The notes beneath the pieces were generated by a model. The model searched no databases, had not been told where the DNA came from, and was given only the letters and a program-made list of their open reading frames with translations. Of a stretch of DNA of 64,000 nucleotides, positions 38,552 to 50,539 are shown piece after piece. Each line of letters opens with the position of its first letter. Positions within the stretch are counted from its first letter, which is position 1. A program made the position numbers and the translations under genes. Origin of the DNA: Capitella teleta (Eukaryota > Annelida > Polychaeta > Capitellidae); assembly GCA_000328365.1 (NCBI GenBank), contig KB296703.1:72445-136444 (forward strand). The letters are read 5' to 3'.

Positions 38552-38845
38552 AGAGCAAGCGGTCCGTTGATGCGTGTCGGATGGCTGTCTCACCTTCGGC
38601 AGCTGTCATAACTCAGTTATTAAGCAGTGTTAATTTAACACTGAAACAATGCGAGGGTGTGTGACGGAAACGAGCCTGTCACGTGGTCACCTATCACGTA
38701 ACGTCCAGCGTTAACTTCGTCCAGTCGGAACCCTACTTAAAGTCCCTGTCAGAGAGATCATACCTATCGCATCTAAAGCAACTCCCGAAGATCCCTGACA
38801 AGTAAACACAGCTGACAACCATTTCCTCTGACTACTTTGGAGACA

Positions 38846-39790
38846 ATGCCAAATAACAAAGAGACTCAACGTTCATTGTCGGGGAGACCGCAGAGAGTGA
38901 GGAGAATACCGAGGAGACTCGTGTCCGACATGGACAGCAGCAGTGACAGCAGTGACAGCAGTGACGCCAGTGACACAAGTGACAGCAGTGGCATTGAGAG
39001 TGAGTGAAATATTTTTATTTGTGTTTCCTCTTCTTAATTTGATTCTTTTCACAGCCGTTTACAGCAATACTCCACCAGTGGGCGCCAAGAAAAAAAGACC
39101 GAACACGCCCGTTTGGGAGGAGGCCACGGATGAAGATACAAGATCGAACAAATCGCTTCCACAGGAGGCCAAGGCCATGATGGCGGAGTGGATGTATCGC
39201 CACGCAGATAACCCATACCCATCAGCTGAGAAAGTCGCGGAATTTGTCCATCGAGGAGGCATCGAAAAATGTCAAGTGAAGCAGTACTTGATCAATTTTA
39301 GACGGAGACAATTGCCAAAGGTGAAACAGGAAGCTACGCCAGAAGTTGTGGGTCAGATCAAATCAAAAACCACGGCGAAAAGATCAAAAATCAGAGTGAC
39401 GTCCAAAGAAACAAAGCCAACGGCTACGTCATCAGCAAGGGCAACACCTGCGGCTGCATCACTGATAAAGACAACACCGACAGACGCATCACTGATAAAG
39501 GCAGATGCACAAGCAGCTAAAAGGGAAGCGATAGAATTGGCCATGGCAGAAACAGCTAAGGCGGCTGCATTGGCAACGATCGGAGATTTCACTGATCCCA
39601 GTAAGAAGAATTATAGCTTCGGCCTTAGTATTAGTACGATGACTTGGATGGCCAGAGTTCAGGTGTGTAACTTTTGCTCTTACACATTTGGTGGTTTTGA
39701 AAGTAAAAATGAGACATTTTGTCATTTTGTGGCCGAGTAACACATTTTTCTGTGTATTTTTAGGATATGCTCGAAAGTGGTTCTTCGTAG
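38846..39790 (+). CDS. Divergent TALE-class homeobox gene
   Basis: Exons 38846-38999, 39055-39662 and 39764-39790 join in phase (789 bases, 262 residues). The N-terminus is basic (RPQRVRRIPRRL) and is followed by a Ser/Asp-rich acidic repeat (about residues 29-49). A homeodomain lies at about 81-140 with the TALE signature NPYPS at 104-108, which marks the three-residue loop extension, and a recognition helix QVKQYLINFRRR. The following RRRQLPK resembles TGIF (RRRLLPD). Position 48, almost always Trp, is Tyr here, while Asn51 and Arg53 are kept. After the homeodomain come Lys-rich and Ala-rich segments with two copies of a TP..ASLIK motif. It should be a nuclear DNA-binding protein; the binding site is unknown. 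Lineage-restricted divergent TALE genes are known in amphioxus and in spiralians. The small third exon (eight residues) is the least certain part. AATAAA at 39853-39858 is a likely poly-A signal. Confidence 0.82.
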
Positions 39791-39799
39791 CGCTGCATC

Positions 39800-41180
39800 C
39801 AGGAAAGGTTCGCTGGCATCAAAGGGCAAAGCGGGTTGACAAGATTTATCCAAATAAATAATAATACAAAACGTTTTTGATTCGTACTTTTATTCGTACT
39901 TGGCTCGATGTCCTGTGTTCAACACAAACGACAATGGCTGTAATTTACTAACACAGCCCTTGAACCCAGGTTAAGGGGGTTCATAGAGTTCCATGGTGTG
40001 ACATCCCCTTATCATCCCAAGTGCAATAGAATGAAATCCAAAAGAGCTCAAACTAACAGACAGCAACACCGGGAAGTTGACAGAAGCTGACATGGAAGTC
40101 TAGTTTCTTGGCAGCTTTCCTGGCGATCTCTTTCAGGAACCTATTTCTTCTCAATTGGCGTCTGTATGCCCTTGGTTCGTCACATGATGATCGATGATCG
40201 TGGCTGGGTCCAATGCCGTGTCCTTGCCGTTTCGAACCCAGACTTTCACACCGGCGGTATGAGCTGTGATAGTTCATGTCATAACTGTTCTGTCATAAGT
40301 CAATTTCTGTCATAACCGTTTTTTTTTTGTTTTTTTTGGGGGGGGGGTTCAGGCTAGCAGTGTACGGACTTCGGCGTCATGTGGATCTTCTCTGGCCATT
40401 CTTGTTACGGTCACATGGCTTTAATTAACCCTTACATGATGTTTAAGTCTAGTATGGCTCTATAAACTATGGCAATGTATTATACTTTTGGGACAGAGAA
40501 TACACGAACATACATCCATCGCTGATGGCTGAGAAGTACCAAATGACCCCTACTATTACAAACAGTCCATTCGCACTAAAGATACAAAGTTCACACCGAT
40601 AAACTGATACCATCAGCAGAAGTCCTTCCAAACATACATGTAGATCCATACTTTACATGCTAAACTGAAGGCTTCCACTCATCCACAAGCCCAGCATATA
40701 AATACACACATTTCCAATCTAACTAGCAGAGGCAGAGACAGAGACAAACACAGAGCAGACACAGTCCAGTCAACCACAGCCACCAGTCTCCAAGACAACA
40801 CAAACAGACCTCGAGATTCTCCTGCGATCAGTGATCGTTATAATTGGCTGTCAAGTACCATTAAAGTCTATACGTTGCAAACAGACGTGGCCCTTGTTTT
40901 TTCGGATCACCTTCGGGTATCTTCAGCTGTGTCCGAGTATAAATGTAGAAGTGGAGTCGCTACAATTCTCGGATCACTTGTTCTCTCAAGATTGAGTCCG
41001 GTCTTCAGATGTGGCTCTTCTCACTTTGTCAAGTTGCCGGGTGGATACATGTACCTGGATAGTATGCACTCTAGTATCTAGATAAATGGCTTGGCCTTCG
41101 GTTGGCTTCACTAGAGAGAGATAGTCTTCGTCTTATTTCCATTTCTTCAAGTTTCTTGGCTATCTCTCCTGTTGAATAAA
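39800..41180. other. Intergenic DNA
   Basis: Open frames of 60-75 codons (for example a basic 74-residue one on the minus strand at 40053-40277) have no family motif. A plus-strand tataaata lies near 40697 and two aataaa motifs near 41175-41190. Confidence 0.4.
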
Positions 41181-42140
41181 GTTGAATAAAACAGGCTGGG
41201 TATCATCTTTCAATTCAATGCTGTATTCTCCAGTCATGTTCCCGAGGTCTGATGAATCTGTCAGGATTCAACTGCTGCGTGGTCTGTATGTCCTGAATAG
41301 GTTTCTTCTCGTCCGGTCTGCCTGTCATGGTGGAGATGTTGCGGCTCCTTGCGATGCTCACAATGCCCAATCTCTCCGATGCATCGCATGACAGGATAGC
41401 TGGCTCTATGTGTCACACACATAGAAATTGCAACAGATCCACGGAAAACCATCGAATCGGATTGACATCATAACGGTCCCTTCATGATGTAGGGTAGATC
41501 CGTTGACTGCAGTGAGGGTGGCACTGCTTGGCTGCACTATAGCTTGCTGCTGTTTTTTAGTTGGAAATATCTGCTTGAAGCATCTTGATGGAAGGATACT
41601 TCCATTGGCTCCGATGTCCGCCTTCACTCTGAGGGTGGCCGTCGCTGGATCCCTGATGGCTTCACGTCCAGCTTGGCAAAGATTGCTCGCCTCTCCTGCT
41701 CGTCACTCGCTGTTGACCTCAAGGCTTCCCAGGTCCAATGGCAGGTCATCGTCATCATCTTCTCTTGTTTCCAAGCTGTGTATTTGTGGCGTTTCGACTT
41801 TGATCGTGGACGACTCTGTGATCTCATCTTAATGGTTGAGTTTCTTGCATGGCTGAGTTGAGTCTTCTGTTCATGGCTTGGCACTTGCTGCATCTCTTGC
41901 CGTAGGCAGGCCATTTTGTCGGCTAATGGCTCCGCAATTGGATCCGTCATTAATTGCCAAGCCTCCAAAATTTCACGCCCTTTTGCCCTGACAGCAAAAT
42001 GTAATGAAATGTCTTTGCCTCTTCTACGCCTTGTATAATCAGATAGCTCTCCTTGAAGTCCTCCCTGAACGCTAGCTGCTGCTCTTTATAATCCCAATTC
42101 AGGGTCAGCAACTGAATACTCGTATGCGCCATATATGTCC
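41180..42140 (-). mobile_element. Ty3/Gypsy-like LTR retrotransposon fragment (fossil)
   Basis: Read on the minus strand, in order: a gag-like segment (about 42132-41640), a retroviral-type aspartic protease region with a recognisable active-site neighbourhood (about 41627-41410), and the very start of the reverse-transcriptase region (up to about 41180). The order gag-protease-RT fits Ty3/Gypsy. The element is clearly broken, with several interruptions, and the rest of pol is missing. No convincing flanking LTR pair was found. Moderately old. Confidence 0.65.
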
Positions 42141-42404
42141 CAGTATAGTGAAGTGAGCTTAGCTGAGACTTGATCCTGACTTGTTCCTCTAATCAACTAG
42201 ACTTTGTCTGCTTCAGTTTTACCGCTGCCACCATAAATCATAACTCGGACGAGGTATTGTGCGAAAGGGATCGTTGGTTGAATTCGCATCTCTTTTATAT
42301 CAAGCTTTTCACTCAATGTCTTCTCATGTTACACCACCATTTGTCAATTGGTGCTAAGGAATAACAGAACAATAACGCAAAGATCAGCATCATAAGTATG
42401 CGCT

Positions 42405-42410
42405 TTTATT
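42405..42410 (-). terminator. Poly-A signal of the receptor gene
   Basis: AATAAA on the minus strand about 190 bases past the receptor stop codon. The 3' UTR in between carries four TATGCATA palindromes (about 42505-42565). Confidence 0.55.
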
Positions 42411-42598
42411 TCAGGCAAAACAACAATGCACACTGATGAATTAAACATTTAAAGCTAAAATGGACATTCACTGCGTCCACGCACGGTTTTTGAGGCGAAA
42501 AATCTCACGAAATGTATGCATAATGTATGCATTTCAAATGTATGCATAGTGTATGCATACATTCTGGGCTAATTGAATCAGATCTCTTCTGAACGCCA

Positions 42599-45500
42599 TC
42601 AGCCTAGACCTTCAGGGCTCTGTCGTCTTTTGTCGGTAACTATTCTTTTCCCGCACCATTCTCTGAAATTCTTCGTTGAGAAAGTGTGGATGAATGGGTT
42701 GAGAACGGCATGCAAATAGGCGCAGCACATCAAAGTGGCAATTCGATTGGGCTGTGCTCCAACATAGCAGTACAACTCAATGGTTTGCTGGTATGTTAAC
42801 AGAGTAGCAAACAGGGTTAGAGTCAGAGCAATTTGCTTGTGATCTTCGCCCCCAGAAACTCTGCCTTTCATCCGAGACCTTTGTACACGATAAAACGTGA
42901 TGCCACCGACCACCCACACCACAAGCACACTCACTGGCCTCAGCACGTACATCTGCAATTGACCATACCATGCCCAGACAGACGTCTTCTTGAAAACCAC
43001 CGCCAGACAGAGGTCGTTCGGCTCATGGATTGGGAAGGCGCCTAGTGTGTAGGCGAACCCAGAGGCCAGGGAGAGACAAGCACAGCCAGCAAGAACCGCA
43101 ATGCCTTTGCTAAACCACTTTGCCCTGCGGATCCGCATTCTTGAAACAGCCGAGTACTTCTCCAATGCTATGTATAAAGCTGTGATGCCAACCAACTCAA
43201 CTTGAGCATGACCCAGCAAAAGCGTCAGCTTACACAATGGACTTGATCTCCAAGTGAACTTGTGTACGAAGTAGAATTCTTTGTAGACCGAGTTCCCATA
43301 AAGGATCAATGCCAAGTGGATGCCGCAAATGCCGTTTAAAACCGACAATGTTACGATTGCCGTGTTCAGGGGCGTGGCATTTGCAGCCAGGAATCTCCAC
43401 AAGAAACATACAGCATTAGACACAATGGTGAGTAAACTTAAGGTTTGCATTACCAGTTCAATGTTCTTACTGGATATCAGGCCATTGCAAGAGGATGTCA
43501 AGGGCTTTGAAAATTCTGGATAAATATTGCTGTCCTTCACAGCACACCACCAGGCTTCTGTAGCATCCACTTTCAGTCTCTCAACAGGAACATTGCGTAG
43601 TGCTGCGACATCTTGTTCTTTCAAACTAATATCATTGCCCGTCAGATCAATGATCCACACGTCAAAAAACATGATATCAAAGACCCAATCAAGATCAAGG
43701 AGTTGATTATTGCTCAAAAGGATCTCTTTAATTGATTGCAGTGAAGTAAAAGCTCGAGGCTCGATCAAAGTAAGTTTGCAATGACTTACGTTCAAAATGA
43801 TCAAATTAGGCAACCCGACAAATGAATCGTGGTTCAACGTATCGATTTTATTGTAGCTGAGATCAAGCCATTGCAAGCTTAGGGGCCAAAATACTGAGCC
43901 CTGGCCGAGAGTAGTTATGTTGTTGTGGGACGCAAACAGCCAAGTCAAAGAGGACGTCTCCAGCAGACTTCCCAAAGTGGCGATCTTATTGGAACTGACG
44001 TCTAGAATAAGTAAGCGCCTGTGAAACAACGGTTTCATTCGATTGATATTGTTATGCGCCAGAAATAACCCTGTGGTAGCTATGTGGAGAGATGGAAATA
44101 CATGGATGGATTTTTCATTGCAGAATTGCATCATTCCCAAACATTCACAATTCTGATGACATGAAAAACCACGACACAACTTTTCGTCGTCTTTCGTCTG
44201 CGGACAATCCAATACGCCATCACCAATCTCTGAGAGATGCAAGCAAAATTTCTCGCCTTTGCATCTGAACATGTTCCCACAGTGATCAGAACATGCCTCT
44301 TTAGTTTCGTCTTCACCATTTGGACAATCTTCAACGCCGTCACACACAAACTTGAAAGGCAAACAGTAACCATAGTAATCATCGCACGCAAATTTGCCAT
44401 GACAACCAACCCCCACGCAATTCTGGAGATGAGAGCCACTAGAACAAGTTGCTATTTCTTGTGCTTCAAGTCTCTCATACGTGCAAACCTTATGCCTTGG
44501 GTAGCATTCGCGGGTTCCTGAATCACACGCCACGAACTCTGGGAAGTCACAGCACTGCATTGTTGTTTTCTTCAGACACAGAACAGTCTGATTGACAAGT
44601 TCTTCTTCGAACTTTTGTAAGTGAGGACACCTGGGGGTTGCACAAAGACGAGCTGAGTCAGTGCACACCTCGTCACTGCCGTCTTTACAATCTTTATGAC
44701 AATCACACATTTTAGAAAAAGGAATGCACTCTCCATCGCTGCAACGAAAGTGTAGTGTGCTATCAGAGCAGTGGCAAATTGAAGGGTATGAGAATGACGC
44801 TAAATTCTCCCCTGGCTGACACTTATCATGGCAGTTGCTTTCATCATCCCCACTCAGACAATCTTGCACGCCATCACAGACATGCTGCTCCAAGATACAA
44901 CTACTGTCTAAGCAGGCATAGAGCCCAGGCGCACACTTTGTAGTTCGAAGCATCTCACGTGAGCAGAGCACGTAATCAGTGGCTCCACCACCACATGGAA
45001 TAACATCTGCTGCCCACCTCAACACAGCACCACTCCACTGAATCATCTGGCATTCACCTGCCGTGTTCATGACCATCACTGAATCGTCTTTATTCACCAT
45101 CCATTTCATCAAAGTTGAAGCATGAAGCTTGGTAAACTTGGCTGCCAACTTTATTTTCATAATCGAGCCACCGAGATGCTCGCACATCCGATTCAATCTG
45201 CCTTGATATATCTCCAAAGCGGGTAACAGCCGGACGCACGAGAACTCCCTTGAAGAATGCACAGTTCGCAGAGGAACCCATCTGACTGGGCAGAAAGAAA
45301 GTTTTCTGCTGTCATCTTCTTTGCCGTGACGCATCTCACGAATCAATTCAGCTAAGTTGGCAAATGGCGCAGGTTCGTCTTCCATGCGACAAATTATCAA
45401 TGGATTATCAACCTTCAGGTCACAGGGAATGCGAATCCACGGACGTCGTTCAAAGCTAACTTGGTTCATCACAAATCCTGCGCAAGAGGCTGCTGTGTGG

Positions 45501-48418
45501 GCTGGCAAATCTTTCAGGTAATCAACATTATTAGAGACTTGCTGCAGAAGCTCCTTGGTGAATCTTTTGGCTGGATTCGTGTACTCATGAGGCTCTGAAG
45601 TAAAAGTGAAGTTTCTCTTGAATTCAGGAACAGAAGGATTTCTGTGAAACCAATTTCTGTAGTTGTATGTCAGGTTTCTATCTGTCACCCAAGTTGACCC
45701 CTGGAGGAAGGTTCATGCACATGCATTAATGTACGGTATACAAGTCACATGCACACTTACCTGCAGTCTGTCAGTCTTCAGTGCAATGAACACCACGGGG
45801 GAGATGAATGCTGTGTTCATTGCGTACACAGGATGAAAAGCTCTGAGAAATGGCTCCAATTTAACAGCTTCTCTGTCCGAATGGGGCGAAATTAAATTCA
45901 GGTCGAGTTGCTGACACATCTTGAGAGCGTCATTCCAACTGTGCCTGATGTTTTTATCACTCAAATTGTGTTTATTGGGAATGCAAACACCCAGATACGG
46001 TTCATCTGAGCAGTAAATCGCAAAATGTGGAATAGTTGATGAGTCTTTCTGTATTTCTTTAGCAATCTGCAGTTCAATCCAATCTTCTGATGGGTGCTGG
46101 TGCAATGAAGGGAAGCGTACTGCCACCTCATACGATCCAACGAAGTAGTCAATGGCTATTTCTGCAACCGCATACAATGGCATGCCCCAAGACAGGATCT
46201 TCCCATTCCAGCTAAAAGTCCACTCAGTCCTAATTCGGCCAACAAAGAGGGAGAAAGACCTCGACGTTCCTTGCTTCTCAGTGACTCTAATGTGTATATC
46301 TTTCCCCAACATACTTGTCTTTAATTCTCCTTTGAGTGACAGGCTGAAACTGACATCACAACATAAGGCAGTAGAACTCCCTACTCTGTCGTCAAATTGT
46401 ATAACAGTAAACAAAAGTTCACTCATTTGTGGTGAAATCAGAATTGTGTTCGCGTGAAAAACGACAGCATGGTCTTCTGCACTGATGTGTTGCTTGGAAT
46501 GTTTTGTAGGTGAAAATGAGAACTCCCATGTTGACAACAAAAACCCAAAACCACAATCTTGTTGCGGATTCGTAGAAAATCTTTGAGTTGGAAAGAATGT
46601 AATGTCAATTGGGGTAGGTGGGTCCTTCCACGAAATCAACACAACATCATTGCCTTCAATAATGGAGTAATTATAAGGTTCAACTGCTGAAATCGGGAAC
46701 CGATGCTTGCGCAGAATTCTGTCCGAGCTGACGGCAATTTCTCCATTGCATGAATACTGTGTTTTGTCCGTGAGTTTCACGATGGGAAGCAGAGAAGGGA
46801 CAGCAGCGTAGTTCTTTGTGTCTGTCGTGCCATAATGCTCATGGTTATCATCAATTACGCAGTGTACTGGGGATTCTGAATCTGGCAGAAGAGCGGTCTG
46901 CAATCGAATGCATTTCCCATAGCTCTTTAAAGCCACGTCAATTTGCCGATGCATGCTATCAGGCACTCTTGTTTCAGACATTGAAAAGATCAAGTTTCCC
47001 GCTCTGTATATTCTGAAGTAGGTGTCCTCGGTGTCGACAGTTCTCACGTGATTAAGATCAAAATTATCAGCACTGTCATCACTGGGGAGATGAAAATACA
47101 GTTCACAAGCATTGGTGATGGTTTGGCATGTTTCTTCTTCAATTGTTACATTGAAGCTTAACGCTCCAAGTGTCGGGTAGATCAGGGAGTACATCTGCAC
47201 TGTGTGGCTAGCTGAGCTCAGACTGATACCGTCACCTCCCAATCGTAATGGTTCAAGGTTCAAATCATAACATAAGCTGACAATGTGATTGAAAATGTTC
47301 AAAAGCGACTGGAAATACAAGCCAGCATACTCACAGTGATCATCCTGTCTTCCGTTGTATGACAAGTTGTGGATTACTACCTTGAGAAAGGTATCAGCTG
47401 ATGGGCTCGAGAAAATCCACCCTTTGTAGGAGATGCCATGGTATCTATGACCACTAGTTGACCATTCGAATTGATCTTCAACCACTTTGTGGACACATCG
47501 ATGTACAGCACACAGAGGTTGTCCATCATACGCGAGCTCAAAGAAATCCTGACTAAATTGACTAGACACAAGTTCTATGTGCAAATGCCGACCACTTCCA
47601 TAGACATTAGACTGGGTGTCACCTCTCGAATTTACGCAATTCAAACTCTCTCTAAGAGGAAACTCAGCAGACGGTCCGTCAAAAACCTTCAATGTGGATT
47701 TAGCATTGAAACACTCCTTTCCTATGACGCTAATAATGGGCAACATTCCAGGACTTTGAACGTAGTCCCAGAAGAATAACCAATCGCTGTCGTCATCCAG
47801 AGTTTCACGGAAGATCTGTTCGCTAAGCAACGGTGACCAGTCGTCTTCTAGAACCAGGTAAGACGTCTGGCGAGCCATCTGATAGGCTGCCTGAATGCTA
47901 AACGAATGCCTTTTATCAGTTTTGCTGTACCATAGAATGATAGTTGGCGAATCTTGCAAGCGTATTTCTTCGTAGTTAGATGCACAAATTGTAATTGGAG
48001 AGCGTTTGTATCTAGATATGATCAAGCGATCAGGGTAACAGTCCGGAGAACTGAATTGGTCAATGGTTATGTTCATTTCAATATGCCATGGGTCTGTCAG
48101 TCCAGTGAGTGTCCACTTCAGGTTGGATATCACAGGAAATGGACCATGGTACTGGAAGCAGAAATGGGCGCAAAACGGAGAAAGGTGTCCAGGAGGACTG
48201 TTTCTGCAGAAATCCCGAAGGCAATACCGCCACATGGCGAGAAACTTCTGGTGTAAGGAAATTGACAATGTTGTGTAGCTCTCAAAAGATTGAGTAGAAG
48301 ATTCCAATGCCAGGGCCAAAGATCTCTCGACGAAGCCGTAAGCATCTGTGTTGGACGCTGCTTTGGTGGAATAGAGCAGTGTTATGAGCAGACAGATGTT
48401 GTGTTTAGCTGAAGTCAT
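42599..48418 (-). CDS. GRL101-type mosaic G-protein-coupled receptor (lectin, LDLa, LRR, 7TM)
   Basis: Two exons, 48418-45761 and 45700-42599, joined in phase 0 across a 60-bp GT-AG intron; 1,919 residues. The signal peptide is about residues 1-21. Residues 25-800 are Cys-poor beta-rich sequence with CUB-like stretches (not certain). Two C-type-lectin-like domains follow, about 800-991 (W..A...C start, IPCD...IICR end; the intron splits it) and 1040-1133. LDLa modules lie at about 1142-1176, 1196-1232, 1319-1356 and 1360-1395, with a degenerate one between the second and third. A Cys cap and about seven leucine-rich repeats span 1396-1600. Seven membrane helices span about 1633-1893, with EKY at 1733-1735 replacing DRY and NPFIH at 1887-1891 for NPxxY. 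LDLa plus LRR plus rhodopsin-like 7TM is the arrangement of the Lymnaea receptor GRL101 and of relaxin-receptor relatives. It should be a cell-surface receptor; the ligand is unknown. Confidence 0.92.
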
Positions 48419-48477
48419 AGTTGAATGTCATAAACCAAGTGCGAGGCACAGAGGAGAGTGATCGCCATCTCGCCTGC

Positions 48478-48486
48478 ATTATATAT
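48478..48486 (-). promoter_or_regulatory. Probable TATA box of the receptor gene
   Basis: ATATATAAT on the minus strand about 60-68 bases before the start codon. Transcription starting some 30 bases downstream would leave a 5' UTR of about 30 bases. Confidence 0.4.
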
Positions 48487-48489
48487 GAT

Positions 48490-50030
48490 GGCAATGAAAC
48501 AGAGGTATTTCGAGAAAGATATCGGCTATCTGATGACTGACGAGACAGCCTCTTCAAATTTCTACAAAATGACAATTTGACGAGTGAGCATGACTCTTTA
48601 GCCTCTGATATTGCATGCGTGTGAAACATCCTAATTAGTTCATGATGACGCATCAATCAGGGAAATATCCTCTTCAATGATTGACATTCTGCTACATAAA
48701 ACATTTTATTGCTTTGGATGCCAGGCAAAGTGTGCCATTAAAATAGACAATGACATATATCCTGATATTCGGGATAAGTTGATGCGCTAGCTTTCACCAA
48801 AGTTAATAAATATAGGTTTGGTCTGATAAACAGGCAACAAGCTCAATTTGTCATACTCTGTTTTAATGAAGATTAAGTTCAAGTTACACAATCTTATAAT
48901 GTTTTGACCCACAATCATAACGTTCTCATAACATTATGATCCATAATCATAACGCTCTCATTCATAACGTTCTCGTAATGATATGATTGTGAGCAATAAA
49001 TCCGGCGAAGCAGTCATGACGTCACTTATTCCGCCACCAAAATTGACAGAATCAGATTGATATTAACATAATTCGATGTTCATAAGGTAATAAAACAAAG
49101 TGGGAAGTTTTTGAGCTTAGCTGTTGCCGTTTCATTGTCTGTTGCTGAAATGTTAATCGAATTTAAGTGACTATCTGCCTAGGTTCTGCCCTGAGACCTG
49201 GCTAAAACTAAATTATAGTCAAATTCAAATTCAGTCGTTAAAGTCGTAAAAGTTAAGAATCTTTGTTAGTACAATTAGTACCTTGAATATATAATGCTAA
49301 AATTATAAATAGTCTTTTCAAGTTGTTCTTTTGTGTGAATAAATGATAATTACACATGTATAATGTTATAACATTATTGTATGCACCAGTATGCTGTCCC
49401 GCGATAAAATTATCTATCTGTCTATACCACTCAATGAGTCTGCCAGCCAATCAGCCAATCAGCCTTGCATATTTGAGTGTTTAATCCATGCATAATGAAC
49501 ACATGTAAATACCATAAATCATTCTCGCCTTTCAACCAATAATAATAAAGTCTCAATATGCAATTTCATAACGTCTCCGCTCATTGATCGATGCGATTTA
49601 CGCATAAAGGAGAAATAACTATTCAGGATGGCCCATTTCAATATCATTTCGATCATCGTCTCGATTAATTGAGTTAATAATAATGGCATATAATCCAGTA
49701 AAAACACTCGGAAGTCGATGTTTACGCTCAAATAGATGGTTTTCATGATTCCGGAGCCTGATAAACAAACTCAATTTCCCGTTGTACTATATCTCTTATA
49801 AGTGAATCAATCTACTGAATGAACACAGACTCACTTTTCATTCCTTGCGATTTTGCACATTTTATTTCATATTGAGCTAAACATGGACAGTAATAATCAG
49901 AAATCCGATATACAGCAAAAACTTAAAACATTAAATTCACATTCCGTTAACAAAAGCACCGAATATAACTTCTTGAGTATCACAGTTGTCTATCACTATC
50001 ACAGAAAATCGCCTCAAAGGTGTAAACACG
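48490..50030. other. Intergenic DNA
   Basis: Holds a cluster of cataacg.tctca repeats in both orientations near 48905-48995. Otherwise AT-rich without recognised genes. AATAAA on the minus strand at 49866-49861 may end the PLAC8 transcript. Confidence 0.5.
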
Positions 50031-50033
50031 AAC

Positions 50034-50533
50034 TCATCGACCGAGATGCTTCAATTCACGGTGCATCTGGCACACGGCAAGAGCATCGCAACACGTGACT
50101 ATGCAGCAGTCGTCGCAAATAGACCCCTGGACAGACAAACAACACCATGACGACAATCAAGAGAATTCCGAGCGCACTGACCGTGATTCCGTACTGAGTC
50201 CTCAGTTTCGTCCTCATCGCCACAATTCCCATTCTCCCAAGGCATATCGGGACGCAGCAATTCTCACTCAGTTGCCCGGCCACGGTGCACAACAGACAGG
50301 GCATGCAGAAGTAGCCGTACAGGCCTGCAAGCAACAGAGTTCAAGAGATGGCAGCTGGTGTGACGTCACTTACAGCCGCCGCAGTCCTCAAAGCAGCCGC
50401 ATATTCCAGTGGTCCAGTCTCGGATGTTCTGCGGCTGGCCCGTTTCTCGGCTTGACGTCGGTTGGTTCACGACCACAACCTGCTGCTGCTGCTGCGCTCC
50501 GTACGGCTGAGGCGGCGGCTGGTGGTACGCCAT
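50034..50533 (-). CDS. PLAC8-family cysteine-rich protein
   Basis: Exons 50533-50374, 50324-50182 and 50126-50034 join in phase (396 bases, 131 residues) with introns of 49 and 55 bp. The N-terminus is Pro/Gln-rich (PQPYGAQQQQQ), as is usual in this family. The PLAC8 domain follows: DWTTGICGCFEDCGGC, then a Cys-rich segment (YFCMPCLLC), LRTQYGI, and the closing Cys-Cys motif CDDCC...CQMHRE. Family members (vertebrate PLAC8/onzin, cornifelin, PLAC8L1; plant and fungal relatives) are small membrane-associated proteins tied to cell size, metal handling or differentiation. Which applies here cannot be told. Length is normal and no key Cys block is missing. The start lies just after an AAG context with no upstream ATG in frame. 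Confidence 0.92.
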
Positions 50534-50539
50534 CTTGAA

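Noticed and set aside
40053-40277. Basic 74-residue minus-strand frame with several Cys
   Set aside because: No homology recognised, no splice or poly-A context, and not linked to the homeobox gene.
40437-41192. Possible second LTR (TG...CA, TATA box, AATAAA) beside the Gypsy-like fossil
   Set aside because: No target duplication and no second copy in the window; orientation is opposite to the coding fragment. The evidence is too thin.
50095-50538. 147-codon plus-strand frame
   Set aside because: Antisense shadow of the PLAC8-family exons.
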